DNA of 64,000 nt, from positions 1 to 64,000 of the forward strand of contig JANOQJ010000061.1 in NCBI GenBank assembly GCA_031414805.1. The letters are read 5' to 3'. This document shows, in pieces, positions 43,369 to 52,410 of the stretch; positions within the stretch are counted from its first letter, which is position 1; every line of letters starts with the position of its first letter. Both the position numbers and the translations under genes were made by a program. The notes beneath the pieces were generated by a model. That model was given only the letters and a program-made list of their open reading frames with translations, searched no databases and was not told where the DNA came from. The stretch is from JAAFIW01 sp031414805 (GTDB lineage Bacteria; Pseudomonadota; Gammaproteobacteria; Burkholderiales; Burkholderiaceae_C).

Positions 43369-43986
43369 TTATTGATCGAGCCAATCGCAGATGGGCACCC
43401 ATTGGGCCAAGTCTTTTTCAACGCGCTTGCTGGCCACGTCAAACAAGGTCAGTCCGCCAGCCGCCATGTGCACATAATTTTGGGTGTCGCGAAGGTAAGA
43501 GAGTACCGGCAAGCCCAGGCTGCTGACGAATTCATTCAGTTTGTCGGCTGCAATCGTGCGCGGGTCGACCCGCATACCGACGATGGCCAACGGTTTCTTG
43601 GCTGCCTTTCGGTGCTCGGCCAATTCAGCCAGAAAATCTTGCGTCGCAAAAATATCAAAAATGCTGGGCTGCAACGGAACGATGACCCTGTCCGCCAGTT
43701 TCAGCGCGTCGTTAAAGCGCCAGCCATGCAGACCTGCCGGGGTGTCCAGCACCACGTGCGTCGTGCCTTTCGGCGGCTTGCCCAGGCCCTGTTCGCCAAC
43801 GTCCCAACTGCTGATGGGCCGGGCGTTCGCGGGTCGTAGGCCCAGCCAGCGGCGCGACGACTGTTGCCGATCCAGATCGCCCAGCATCACGGCATGACCC
43901 CGGCTGGCAAAGTAGCCTGCAATGTTGGTGGACAAGGTTGACTTTCCGACGCCACCCTTTGGGTTGGCTACAACGACGATGGGCAT
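43369..43986 (-). CDS. ParA-family ATPase
   Basis: 205 residues. Deviant Walker A NPKGGVGKSTLSTN at the N-terminus, Walker A' GDLDRQQSS, and HVVLDTPAGLHG as Walker B. Compact, with no N-terminal DNA-binding extension, and no ParB gene beside it; such orphan ParA proteins position chromosomal or cytoplasmic cargo. Followed by the MaoC gene on the same strand. Confidence 0.92.
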   Translation of the reverse strand: MPIVVVANPKGGVGKSTLSTNIAGYFASRGHAVMLGDLDRQQSSRRWLGLRPANARPISSWDVGEQGLGKPPKGTTHVVLDTPAGLHGWRFNDALKLADRVIVPLQPSIFDIFATQDFLAELAEHRKAAKKPLAIVGMRVDPRTIAADKLNEFVSSLGLPVLSYLRDTQNYVHMAAGGLTLFDVASKRVEKDLAQWVPICDWLDQ

Positions 43987-44013
43987 TCAGTCTCCATTTT
44001 GCGGCCTGTCAGT

Positions 44014-44472
44014 TTAGATGGCGAGCAAGACACCGCCAAACACCAGCGCCACACCCGCAACCACCAGCAAAACAACAGCCGTCCTGGAGGTTTTAGCATT
44101 CAACACTGCGTCAGCCGGATCGGCTGGGTTGTAGAAAACCGGCACCTGGGCTCCGACTGGGTACGCCGCCAGCTTTTTCTCTTCGTGGTTTTTCAGGTTG
44201 GAGGACGAATCGATCAACTCATATCGATCGTGGGTGTATTCCTTGCCTTGTACGGTGTAGCGGTATTGCACATAGGGCTGGTACATGGTGCTGTTGTCCG
44301 AGCTTTGGGAGGTTTTCAGGCGCGAGATCAGTACACGGGCAATGGCGGTGGGCCAGCTCTTGACAGCAGCCTGCTTGGCCAGCATCAGGTACACCCCGTA
44401 AAACGCGCCCAGGCCCAGCATGACCAGCACTGCGCCCCAGATCAAATCGCTGTCAAAGCTCATAAAAATCAC
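44014..44472 (-). CDS. DUF3592 membrane protein
   Basis: 152 residues (MSFDSDLIWG at 44463 is an equally good start). A membrane segment at each end (VLVMLGLGAFYGVYLML and AVVLLVVAGVALVFGGVLL) brackets an extracytoplasmic strand-rich domain with VQYRYTVQGKEYTHDRYEL and VPVFYNPADPADAVL. Function unknown. Divergent from the quinone reductase gene. Confidence 0.88.
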   Translation of the reverse strand: MIFMSFDSDLIWGAVLVMLGLGAFYGVYLMLAKQAAVKSWPTAIARVLISRLKTSQSSDNSTMYQPYVQYRYTVQGKEYTHDRYELIDSSSNLKNHEEKKLAAYPVGAQVPVFYNPADPADAVLNAKTSRTAVVLLVVAGVALVFGGVLLAI

Positions 44473-44516
44473 CTTTGTGCGTTGAAAGAGCCGATTTTTC
44501 TTACAAACTCTACTGC

Positions 44517-45122
44517 ATGACAGACGCCATACCCCCCCGCACTTACCTTATTGCCGCGCACCCTGACTGGCGCGACTCGCGAGTCAACAAGCAGCTATTC
44601 GCCCTGGCCCAACAAATGCCGGGCGTGGACGCCCATGACCTGTACACGAGCTACCCCGACTACGCGATTGACGTAACTGCCGAGCAAGCCCGCGTGGCGC
44701 AGGCGTCGCTGCTGGTGCTGATGCACCCGATCCAGTGGTACAGCATGCCCGCGCTGCAAAAGCTGTGGCTGGACGATGTGCTGACCTACGGCTGGGCTTA
44801 TGGGCAAGACGGCACAGCGCTGCGCGGCAAAGATATGTGGCTGGTGGCGACCACCGGTGGGCCGGAGAGCTCTTACCATCCCGACAGCTACAACCGCTAC
44901 CCGTTCGAGGCTTTCCTGCCGCCTTACGAGCAGACCGCCGCGTTGTGCGGTATGCGCTTCCTGCCCCCATTGATCCTGCACGGAGCCCACACCGCCAGCA
45001 ACGAAGCCGTGGCGGCCCACATCGCTACTTTCGGAGAGCGCCTGGGCGCTTACCCACAATGGGCTGACGGCGTGCTGCAGACCTTGAACGTGCCGCCCAC
45101 CGACCGCCCCCAGGAAGACTGA
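44517..45122 (+). CDS. NAD(P)H-dependent oxidoreductase, KefF/KefG-type ancillary subunit
   Basis: 201 residues from ATG 44517. Flavodoxin-like fold: YLIAAHPDWRDSRVNKQLF is the FMN phosphate region, MHPIQWYSMPALQKLWLDDVL the central signature and VATTGGPESSYH the isoalloxazine loop. It lies 5 bases upstream of kefC. In enterobacteria KefF or KefG binds KefC/KefB and is needed for full efflux activity, so the same role is inferred. Confidence 0.9.
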   Translation: MTDAIPPRTYLIAAHPDWRDSRVNKQLFALAQQMPGVDAHDLYTSYPDYAIDVTAEQARVAQASLLVLMHPIQWYSMPALQKLWLDDVLTYGWAYGQDGTALRGKDMWLVATTGGPESSYHPDSYNRYPFEAFLPPYEQTAALCGMRFLPPLILHGAHTASNEAVAAHIATFGERLGAYPQWADGVLQTLNVPPTDRPQED

Positions 45123-45127
45123 CACCC

Positions 45128-46978
45128 ATGGACCATGCACCCGCCTGGCTGATCAACAGCCTGATTTATCTGAGCGCCGCCGTCATTGCGGTCCCGCTAT
45201 CCAAGGCGCTGGGGCTGGGCTCCATCATTGGTTACCTGGCCGCTGGCATTGCCATTGGTCCGTGGGGCTTGAAGCTGGTGACAGATGTGGAAACCATCCT
45301 GCATTTCGCCGAGTTCGGCGTGGTGTTGATGTTGTTTCTGGTGGGCCTGGAGCTGGAGCCCAAGCGCCTGTGGAACCTGCGCCGACCTATCTTTGGTTGG
45401 GGCAGCGCCCAGGTGCTGGCCTGCACCGCTTTGCTCACGGCCGCCGGTATGGCATGTGGCGTGGGCTGGAAGATCAGCCTGGTGGCGGCGCTGGGTTTGG
45501 CGCTGTCGTCCACCGCCATTGCGCTGCAGGTATTCGGTGAACGCAACCTGCTTCCCACCCAAAGCGGCCAAGCGGGGTTTTCCATTCTGTTGTTTCAAGA
45601 CGTGGCCGCCATTCCGATTTTGGCCTTGCTGCCCTTGTTGGGCGTTGCCAGCGCTGGTTTAGAGCCAAATCAGGCAACAGCCCATGCAGATACTGCTCAA
45701 GCAGCTATCAAAATAATAGTGGTCATCGCTGCCATCGTGGTGGGCGGTCGTCTGGCCGTGCGTCCGCTGCTGCGCTGGATTGCCAAAAGCGACACGCCCG
45801 AGATCTTCACCGCTGCCGCGTTGCTGCTGGTGGTGGCGATTGCAGCGCTGATGCAGTACGTGGGCCTGTCGATGGCACTGGGCGCCTTCCTGGCGGGCGT
45901 GCTGCTGGCCGAAAGCGAGTACCGGCGCGAGCTGGAAACCGATATTGAGCCTTTCAAGGGCTTGTTGTTGGGCCTGTTTTTCATTGCGGTGGGCATGAGC
46001 ATCGACTTTGGTGTGCTGCTGAAATCTCCTGGCGTAGTGGCTGCCGTGGTGCTGGGCTTTCTGGCCATCAAGGCGGTGGTGATTTTTAGCTTGGCGCGGC
46101 TGATGGGTCTGCCGTTTCAGGAGCGCCCCGTGTTCACTTTGCTGCTGGCGCAGGGCGGTGAATTTGCGTTTGTGGTGTTTCAGGCGGCGGCGGGGGCCAA
46201 CGTGTTTCCAGCCGAAACCGCATCGCTGCTGATTGGCTCGGTGGCCGTGTCCATGTTGCTCAGCCCACTGGTATTGGTCGCGATCGACAAACTGGTGCTG
46301 CCGCGTTATGCAAATTGCGGGGTGCCCCAACTGGACGAAATCAAGGAAGAACAGAGCGAGCCCATCATCATTGCCGGGTTTGGCCGCTACGGCCAGATCA
46401 TCGCCCGCTTGCTGCTGGCCGAGGGCATACCGGCCACGGTGCTGGACCACGACGCCGACATGATTGAGGCGGCCCGCAGCTTCGGCTATCGCGTGTTTTA
46501 TGGCGACGCAGCGCGACTGGATTTGTTGCGCGTAGCCGGGGCCGACAAGGCCCGCGTGCTGGTGCTGGCGGTGGACGATGTGGATCAATCCCTGGCCATT
46601 GCCGACGTGGTGCGCGAACACTTTCCTCATTTGCAAGTGATCGCTCGCGCCCGCGACGTGACGCACTGGAACCGGCTGCGGGATCGCGGCATCACCGAAG
46701 TGGAACGTGAGTTATTTGAATCCAGCCTGCGCAGCGGGCGCAGCGTGCTGCAGGCTTTGGGCTACCCCGCCCACGAAGCGCGTCAACAAGCCATGCGCTT
46801 TCGTCGGCACAACCTGGCGCTGTTCGAGCAGCTAAGACCCCACTACAAAGACCGCGCCAAGTTGATTGCCGTGGTCAAGGAAGGCCGCGCGCAACTAGAA
46901 GAGCAGATGGCCCAGGAACGGCAAGCACGCCAGGCGCGGGCCGGGCAAAAGCCGCCGGGTTGGAGCGGCGGCGACTGA
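45128..46978 (+). CDS. kefC: Glutathione-gated K+/H+ antiporter
   Basis: 616 residues. About twelve membrane helices (1-375, CPA2 fold with LFLVGLELEPKRLW and GAFLAGVLLAESEYRRELE), then an RCK_N domain with the nucleotide loop IIIAGFGRYGQIIARLL and the strand VLDHDADMIE. Expels potassium on electrophile stress when glutathione adducts bind. Partnered by the upstream flavodoxin-like gene; gshB for glutathione synthesis is elsewhere in the window. A repeat copy encodes part of a loop or helix end at about 188-200 (ADTAQAAIKII). Confidence 0.93.
   Translation: MDHAPAWLINSLIYLSAAVIAVPLSKALGLGSIIGYLAAGIAIGPWGLKLVTDVETILHFAEFGVVLMLFLVGLELEPKRLWNLRRPIFGWGSAQVLACTALLTAAGMACGVGWKISLVAALGLALSSTAIALQVFGERNLLPTQSGQAGFSILLFQDVAAIPILALLPLLGVASAGLEPNQATAHADTAQAAIKIIVVIAAIVVGGRLAVRPLLRWIAKSDTPEIFTAAALLLVVAIAALMQYVGLSMALGAFLAGVLLAESEYRRELETDIEPFKGLLLGLFFIAVGMSIDFGVLLKSPGVVAAVVLGFLAIKAVVIFSLARLMGLPFQERPVFTLLLAQGGEFAFVVFQAAAGANVFPAETASLLIGSVAVSMLLSPLVLVAIDKLVLPRYANCGVPQLDEIKEEQSEPIIIAGFGRYGQIIARLLLAEGIPATVLDHDADMIEAARSFGYRVFYGDAARLDLLRVAGADKARVLVLAVDDVDQSLAIADVVREHFPHLQVIARARDVTHWNRLRDRGITEVERELFESSLRSGRSVLQALGYPAHEARQQAMRFRRHNLALFEQLRPHYKDRAKLIAVVKEGRAQLEEQMAQERQARQARAGQKPPGWSGGD
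45659..45722 (-). repeat. TAGCTGCTTGAGCA repeat, copy 13, inside kefC
   Basis: Reverse copy: agagccaaatcaggcaacag, cccatgcagatactgctcaa, gcagctatcaaaataatagt. In frame it is ADTAQAAIKIIVV, immediately before a membrane helix. Confidence 0.88.
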
Positions 46979-47066
46979 TGGATCCCGGCGGTTGCGCGTA
47001 AACTTTCGCACGCTCGCAGATCACGCGACCGCCTTATTTTCGTAAGTAAGTGTTTTTCATGCAAAA

Positions 47067-47082
47067 ACACTACCTGTAGTGC
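47067..47082. promoter_or_regulatory. NrdR box 1 upstream of nrdA
   Basis: acactacctgtagtgc, a palindrome close to the NrdR consensus (acacwatatagtgt type). NrdR represses ribonucleotide reductase genes when dATP is high. It is the upstream member of a pair. Confidence 0.75.
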
Positions 47083-47097
47083 TTGAGTTCCCACCAA

Positions 47098-47113
47098 CCA
47101 CTAGATATAGTGT
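47098..47113. promoter_or_regulatory. NrdR box 2 upstream of nrdA
   Basis: ccactagatatagtgt, nearer to consensus than box 1. Its start is 31 bp from that of box 1, i.e. three helical turns, the spacing NrdR uses to bind cooperatively on one DNA face. Confidence 0.8.
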
Positions 47114-47250
47114 GCGTCGCAGCCTTTGAACAGGCCTAAAAATGATGATTGGGATGGGTCATCTTTGGTCATGTGATCAGCCGTCATCCAACCCAATTCC
47201 GAATCCGCACACCCCGCCTAACAGAACTGAACAGAGAAAGTCCAGCGCCC

Positions 47251-50196
47251 ATGTCCACCGCTACCTTTGCAGCCCCACAAGTCACCAAACCCTCCGCAGC
47301 CAACCGCCCGCACACGGCGACAACCGCAGCAGAAGCATCGTTGCCCAGTAACCCGCTGGCCAACTACCAGATCATCCGCCGCAACGGCGCGGTGGTGCCT
47401 TTTGAGCCCAACAAAATTGCAGTGGCCATGATGAAGGCCTTCCTGGCCGTGCACGGCACACAGGGCGCTGCATCAGCCAGCGTGCGCGAAACGGTGGACA
47501 GCCTGACCCAAGCCGTGATTCGCGCCATGGTGCGCTCACGCCCCGGCGGCGGCACCTTTCATATTGAAGACGTGCAAGACCAGGTGGAGCTAGGCCTGAT
47601 GCGTGGCGGTCACCATGAAATTGCCCGCGCTTACGTGTTGTACCGCGAGCGCCGCACCCAGGAGCGCGCCAAGCAAAACCAGCAAGCCGCGCCGCAAGCA
47701 CCCACCCTGCATGTGCTGGACGGCGGAGAGCGCGTGGCACTGGATCTGAACCAGTTACAGGCATTAATCGCCAGTACCTGCCAGGGCCTGGGCAGTGACA
47801 TCAAGCCCGACCCCATCATGGCCGAGACCATGCGGAATCTTTACGACGGTGTGCCCATGGACGAGGTCTACAAAGCCTCCATCCTGGCCGCGCGCACATT
47901 GATCGAGAAAGACCCTGACTACACCTACGCCACCGCACGCCTGTTACTGCACACCATTTTCAAAGAGGTGCTGGCCCGCGACGTGTTGCCCGCAGACATG
48001 GCCCAGGCCTATAGCGACTACTTCCCCGGCTTCATCAAGACTGGGGTCGAGGCAGAGCTGCTCGATGAAAAGCTGTTGCAGTTCGACCTGAAGCGACTGG
48101 GTGCAGCCCTGAAGGCTGAGCGCGATTTGCAGTTTGATTACTTGGGCCTGCAAACTCTGTACGACCGCTACTTTCTGCATGTGCGCAAGTCCCGCATCGA
48201 GCTGCCGCAAGCCTTTTTTATGCGCGTGGCCATGGGCCTGTCGCTCAACGAAATTGACCGCGAAGCGCGGGCGATTGAGTTTTACGAAGTGCTGTCCAGC
48301 TTCGATTTCATGTCCAGCACGCCCACCCTGTTCAACAGCGGCACCCTGCGCTCGCAGCTATCCAGCTGCTACCTGACCACCGTGCCCGATGACCTGGACG
48401 GCATCTACGAATCCATTAAAGAAAACGCGCTGCTGTCCAAATTTGCCGGTGGCCTGGGCAACGACTGGACACGCGTGCGCGCGCTGGGCAGCCACATCAA
48501 GGGCACCAATGGCGAATCACAAGGCGTGGTGCCGTTTTTGAAAGTAGTCAACGACACGGCGGTCGCTGTCAACCAGGGCGGTAAACGCAAAGGCGCGGTG
48601 TGCACCTACCTGGAATCGTGGCATTTGGACATTGAAGAATTTCTGGAGCTGCGTAAAAACACGGGTGATGACCGCCGCCGCACGCACGACATGAACACCG
48701 CCAACTGGATTCCAGACCTCTTCATGCGCCGCGTGATGGAAAAGGGCGAGTGGACCTTGTTCTCGCCCAACAACGTGCCCGATTTGCACGACAAGTTTGG
48801 CGCCGATTTCGAGAAGGCCTATGTGGCCTACGAAGAAAAAGCCCGCAGCGGCGCACTCAAGCCCAGCAAGACGGTTCAGGCCAGCGACATGTGGCGAAAA
48901 ATGCTGTCGATGCTGTTTGAAACCGGCCATCCGTGGATCACTTTCAAAGACGCCTGCAATGTGCGCAGCCCGCAGCAACACATTGGCGTGGTGCATTCGT
49001 CCAACCTGTGTACCGAGATCACGCTGAACACCAGTGACACCGAAACGGCGGTGTGCAACCTGGGTTCCATCAACCTCTTGCAACACCTGCGCGCCGATGG
49101 CCAGGGCGTGGACCACGACAAACTCAAGCGCACGGCCATCACCGCCATGCGCATGCTGGACAACGTGATCGACATCAATTACTACGCGGTGAAAAAAGCG
49201 CGCGACTCCAACATGCGCCATCGCCCGGTCGGTCTGGGCATCATGGGCTTTCAGGACGCGCTGTACCAACTGCGCATTCCATATGCCTCGCAACAAGCGG
49301 TGGAATTTGCCGACCAGTCGATGGAGGCTGTTTGCTACTACGCTTACTGGGCGTCTACCGAGTTGGCCCGCGAGCGCGGCAAATACGCCAGCTACAAAGG
49401 CTCGCTGTGGGACAGGGGCGTGCTCCCGCTGGACACGATTGCCATGCTGAAGGAGGCTCGTGGAGGCTATGTTGAGGTCGATACTTCCGTCACACTCGAC
49501 TGGGATGCCCTGCGAAACAAAATTGCCACCGACGGCATGCGCAACTCCAATTGCGTGGCCATTGCGCCCACCGCCACCATCTCCAACATCATTGGCGTAG
49601 ATGCGTCGATCGAGCCTTGCTTTGGCAACCTGTCGGTCAAGTCCAACCTGTCGGGCGAGTTCACGGTCATCAACCACTATCTGGTGCGCGACCTGAAGCG
49701 CCTGGGCTTGTGGGACGACGTGATGGTGATGGACCTCAAACACTTCGACGGTTCACTGCGTCCGATTGATCGCGTGCCGCAAGAAGTCAAAGCCTTGTAT
49801 GCCACTGCTTTTGAGGTCGAGCCGCAGTGGTTGGTGGAAGCGGCTGCGCGCCGCCAGAAGTGGATCGACCAAGCCCAGTCATTGAACATCTATATGGCGG
49901 GTGCCTCGGGCAAGAAGCTGGACGACACCTACAAGCTGGCCTGGCTTCGCGGCTTGAAGACAACTTACTACCTGCGCACCAGCAGTGCCACACACGCCGA
50001 AAAATCAACCGTGCAATCGGGTCGGCTCAATGCGGTGTCGTCCGGCGGCATCACGCAAACAAGTCAGACCTCAAACCATACGTTGAGCGCACTGGATGCC
50101 GTGGCCGCAGCAGCTTCCATGCAGTTGAGTGCAGTGGCAGCGACCGACATCAAGTTCTGCGCAATTGATGACCCGGGTTGCGAGGCCTGCCAATAG
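47251..50196 (+). CDS. nrdA: Ribonucleoside-diphosphate reductase alpha subunit, class Ia
   Basis: 981 residues from ATG 47251; the in-frame stretch up to 47149 lies in the promoter. An ATP cone (YQIIRRNGAVVPFEPNKIAV onward, about 37-130) gives dATP feedback inhibition. The catalytic barrel has the first redox cysteine in LRSQLSSCYLTT, the radical site NLCTEI and the second cysteine in TAVCNLGSINLL. The C-terminal tail ends GCEACQ, the swinging CxxC that is reduced by thioredoxin. Two NrdR boxes lie upstream. Confidence 0.96.
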   Translation: MSTATFAAPQVTKPSAANRPHTATTAAEASLPSNPLANYQIIRRNGAVVPFEPNKIAVAMMKAFLAVHGTQGAASASVRETVDSLTQAVIRAMVRSRPGGGTFHIEDVQDQVELGLMRGGHHEIARAYVLYRERRTQERAKQNQQAAPQAPTLHVLDGGERVALDLNQLQALIASTCQGLGSDIKPDPIMAETMRNLYDGVPMDEVYKASILAARTLIEKDPDYTYATARLLLHTIFKEVLARDVLPADMAQAYSDYFPGFIKTGVEAELLDEKLLQFDLKRLGAALKAERDLQFDYLGLQTLYDRYFLHVRKSRIELPQAFFMRVAMGLSLNEIDREARAIEFYEVLSSFDFMSSTPTLFNSGTLRSQLSSCYLTTVPDDLDGIYESIKENALLSKFAGGLGNDWTRVRALGSHIKGTNGESQGVVPFLKVVNDTAVAVNQGGKRKGAVCTYLESWHLDIEEFLELRKNTGDDRRRTHDMNTANWIPDLFMRRVMEKGEWTLFSPNNVPDLHDKFGADFEKAYVAYEEKARSGALKPSKTVQASDMWRKMLSMLFETGHPWITFKDACNVRSPQQHIGVVHSSNLCTEITLNTSDTETAVCNLGSINLLQHLRADGQGVDHDKLKRTAITAMRMLDNVIDINYYAVKKARDSNMRHRPVGLGIMGFQDALYQLRIPYASQQAVEFADQSMEAVCYYAYWASTELARERGKYASYKGSLWDRGVLPLDTIAMLKEARGGYVEVDTSVTLDWDALRNKIATDGMRNSNCVAIAPTATISNIIGVDASIEPCFGNLSVKSNLSGEFTVINHYLVRDLKRLGLWDDVMVMDLKHFDGSLRPIDRVPQEVKALYATAFEVEPQWLVEAAARRQKWIDQAQSLNIYMAGASGKKLDDTYKLAWLRGLKTTYYLRTSSATHAEKSTVQSGRLNAVSSGGITQTSQTSNHTLSALDAVAAAASMQLSAVAATDIKFCAIDDPGCEACQ

Positions 50197-50327
50197 TCAT
50201 ATGCCGCATCACACGCATGCGGTGCGATGCAATTGAGCAACATCTACACAACAAACCTTGGCAGTGATGCGAATGAACACTATTCATTTCGTAGCACTGC
50301 TCTCATAATCAGAGCACTGGAAAACTT

Positions 50328-51539
50328 ATGCTGACCTGGGACGAAGAAGTCAAACCCGCACTGCCAACCAAACTGCACAGCGATCCCTTTGTGGATCGCG
50401 ATGCAGCCGTCACGCCAACGGCCTCCGCTGTGGTTTCCACAGCCATGTCGCAAGCCTTTACTTTCACCGCTCAAGCGGCGAAAGATGCGACCAAAGATGC
50501 AACAAAATCACCCACCGCGCATCGCCGTGTGAACGCGGCTGACAAACGCATCATCAACGGCCAGACCGATGTCAACCAGCTGGTTCCGTTCAAATACAAG
50601 TGGGCTTGGGAAAAGTACCTCGCCACTTGCGCCAACCACTGGATGCCGCAAGAAGTGAACATGACGCGAGACATCGCGCTGTGGAAAGACCCCAATGGTT
50701 TGACCGAAGACGAGCGCCGTATTGTCAAGCGCAACCTGGGCTTCTTCGTGACAGCCGATTCGCTGGCGGCTAACAACATTGTGTTGGGCACTTACCGCCA
50801 CATCACCGCGCCTGAGTGCCGCCAGTTCCTGTAGCGCCAGGCGTTTGAAGAAGCCATTCACACCCATGCCTACCAGTACATCGTGGAGTCATTGGGTCTG
50901 GATGAAAGCGAGATCTTCAACGCCTACAACGAGGTGCAGTCGATCCGCGAGAAAGACCAGTTCCTGATCCCTTTCATCGAAGCCATCAGCGACCCGAATT
51001 TTCATACCGGCACCCACGAGAACGATCAGACCCTGCTCAAAAGCTTGATCGTGTTTGCCTGCCTGATGGAAGGCCTGTTTTTCTACGTGGGCTTCACACA
51101 AATTCTGGCTTTAGGTCGGCAAAACAAAATGACCGGTGCTGCCGAGCAGTACCAATTCATTCTGCGCGACGAGTCCATGCACTGCAACTTCGGCATCGAC
51201 TTGATCAACCAGCTCAAGCTGGAGAACCCGCATTTGTGGACACCGGCTTTCAAAGCCGAAATCATTGCCTTGTTTCACAAAGCCGTAGAGCTCGAATACA
51301 AGTACGCCGAAGACACCATGCCCCGCGGTGTGCTGGGCATGAACGCGTCCATGTTCAAAGGCTACCTGCGTTACATCGCCAATCGCCGTGCCACCCAGAT
51401 TGGTCTGGAAGAGCTGTTCCCGAATGAGACCAACCCCTTCCCGTGGATGAGCGAAATGATTGATCTCAAGAAAGAGCGTAACTTTTTTGAGACCCGTGTT
51501 ATCGAGTACCAGTCGGGCGGCGCACTGTCCTGGGACTGA
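50328..51539 (+). pseudogene. nrdB: nrdB (ribonucleotide reductase beta subunit) with an in-frame amber stop
   Basis: One continuous frame of 404 codons, except that codon 169 (50832-50834) is TAG. Before it, 168 residues cover an extended N-terminus and the helix with the first iron ligand (NMTRDIALWKD), ending ITAPECRQFL. After it the same frame continues RQAFEEAIHTHAYQYIVESL and on to the stop at 51539. The stop falls one residue before RQAFEE, where the family has Leu (a single T-to-A change from TTG would produce it). The second iron ligands E175 and H178 and the radical Tyr182 all lie beyond it, so a truncated protein could not work. Readthrough, a suppressor tRNA, another nrd locus, or a sequence error are the alternatives. 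Confidence 0.9.
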
Positions 51540-51562
51540 GCTGTTAAACAAACAAAAAACCG

Positions 51563-51706
51563 ATGACTTTCAGAACCACGCCCGACGCTGATCGCACCCC
51601 AGAGTGCGGCAACGGCGAGCGTCCCCGTGTTCATGGTGCTGGGCGCAGGCGTGTGATGCGTCTTGCCCAACACCATGAATCACTTCACACCAGAACCAAC
51701 GGGTGA
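51563..51706 (+). CDS. Possible small ORF between nrdB and the histone gene
   Basis: 47 codons (MTFRTTPDADRTPECGNG start), Arg- and His-rich, no obvious ribosome site. The 215-bp gap it occupies otherwise shows only the histone promoter and its strong aaggagaaag site. Weakly supported. Confidence 0.2.
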   Translation: MTFRTTPDADRTPECGNGERPRVHGAGRRRVMRLAQHHESLHTRTNG

Positions 51707-51755
51707 GAAGTGCTTCTTTAGTTGAAACTTTTCAACTTGATCCAAGGAGAAAGAA

Positions 51756-52223
51756 ATGGCAACTGCGAAAAAACCAGCCGCTAAGAAGGCTGTAGTTCAG
51801 AAGGTCGTGGCGAAGAAGGCTGCACCAGCGAAGAAAGCTGTAGCCAAGTCGGCTCCTGCCAAAAAGGCAGTCGCTAAAAAGGCGGTAGCAACGAAAGCGC
51901 CAGCGAAAAAAGTAGCAGCGAAGAAAGCTGCACCGGCCAAGAAGGCCGCACCAGCGAAAAAAGCTGCACCGGCGAAAAAAGCCGCGGCCAAAAAAGCTGC
52001 ACCAGCGAAAAAAGCCGCTGCTAAAAAGGTAGTGGCCAAAAAAGCTGCTGCCAAGCCTGTCGCTAAAAAAGCCGCGAAAAAGCCCGCAGCGAAGAAAGCC
52101 GCGAAAGCACCCGCTGCCCCTGCTGCACCTGCAGCAAAACCAGCCAAGCCCGCGGCACCTGCTGCCCGGACGACGCTGAACCCTCAGGCAGCATGGCCGT
52201 TTCCGACAGCCAGCAAGCCCTGA
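51756..52223 (+). CDS. Histone H1-like nucleoid protein
   Basis: 155 residues made almost wholly of Lys, Ala and Pro, with tandem KKAAPAKKAA and AKKAVAKK units over about residues 1-115 and a less basic tail ending AWPFPTASKP. This composition is that of the AlgP/BpH-type H1-like proteins of betaproteobacteria that bind DNA without sequence preference. A strong Shine-Dalgarno (aaggag) precedes the ATG. The repeated DNA makes length variation between strains likely. Confidence 0.93.
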   Translation: MATAKKPAAKKAVVQKVVAKKAAPAKKAVAKSAPAKKAVAKKAVATKAPAKKVAAKKAAPAKKAAPAKKAAPAKKAAAKKAAPAKKAAAKKVVAKKAAAKPVAKKAAKKPAAKKAAKAPAAPAAPAAKPAKPAAPAARTTLNPQAAWPFPTASKP

Positions 52224-52250
52224 AGAACGCGCCAATGGCGCGCTCCCTCA

Positions 52251-52281
52251 AGCCCGGTGCCGCAAGGCTCCGGGCTTTTTC
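52251..52281 (+). terminator. Terminator of the histone gene
   Basis: Stem agcccgg/ccgggct (52251-52257 with 52270-52276) followed by ttttt, 27 bases after the histone stop. Confidence 0.92.
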
Positions 52282-52410
52282 GTTGTGCGGTCTGATATGC
52301 CCTGGCTAAACCCAGAATTTCCATTAGGGTTTGGATAGACAACGGAGGCAGGGGTTAAACCAGATGCACCACTGAAACACGACCGTATCCGCCAGAGTGA
52401 CAATCGATCC

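Noticed and set aside
45659..46666. 335-residue minus-strand frame
   Set aside because: Antisense to kefC, rich in His/Gln typical of reversed GC-rich genes.
51756..52223. CRISPR-like regular repeats in the histone gene
   Set aside because: The periodicity comes from Lys-Ala-Pro codons in one open frame, not from spacers.
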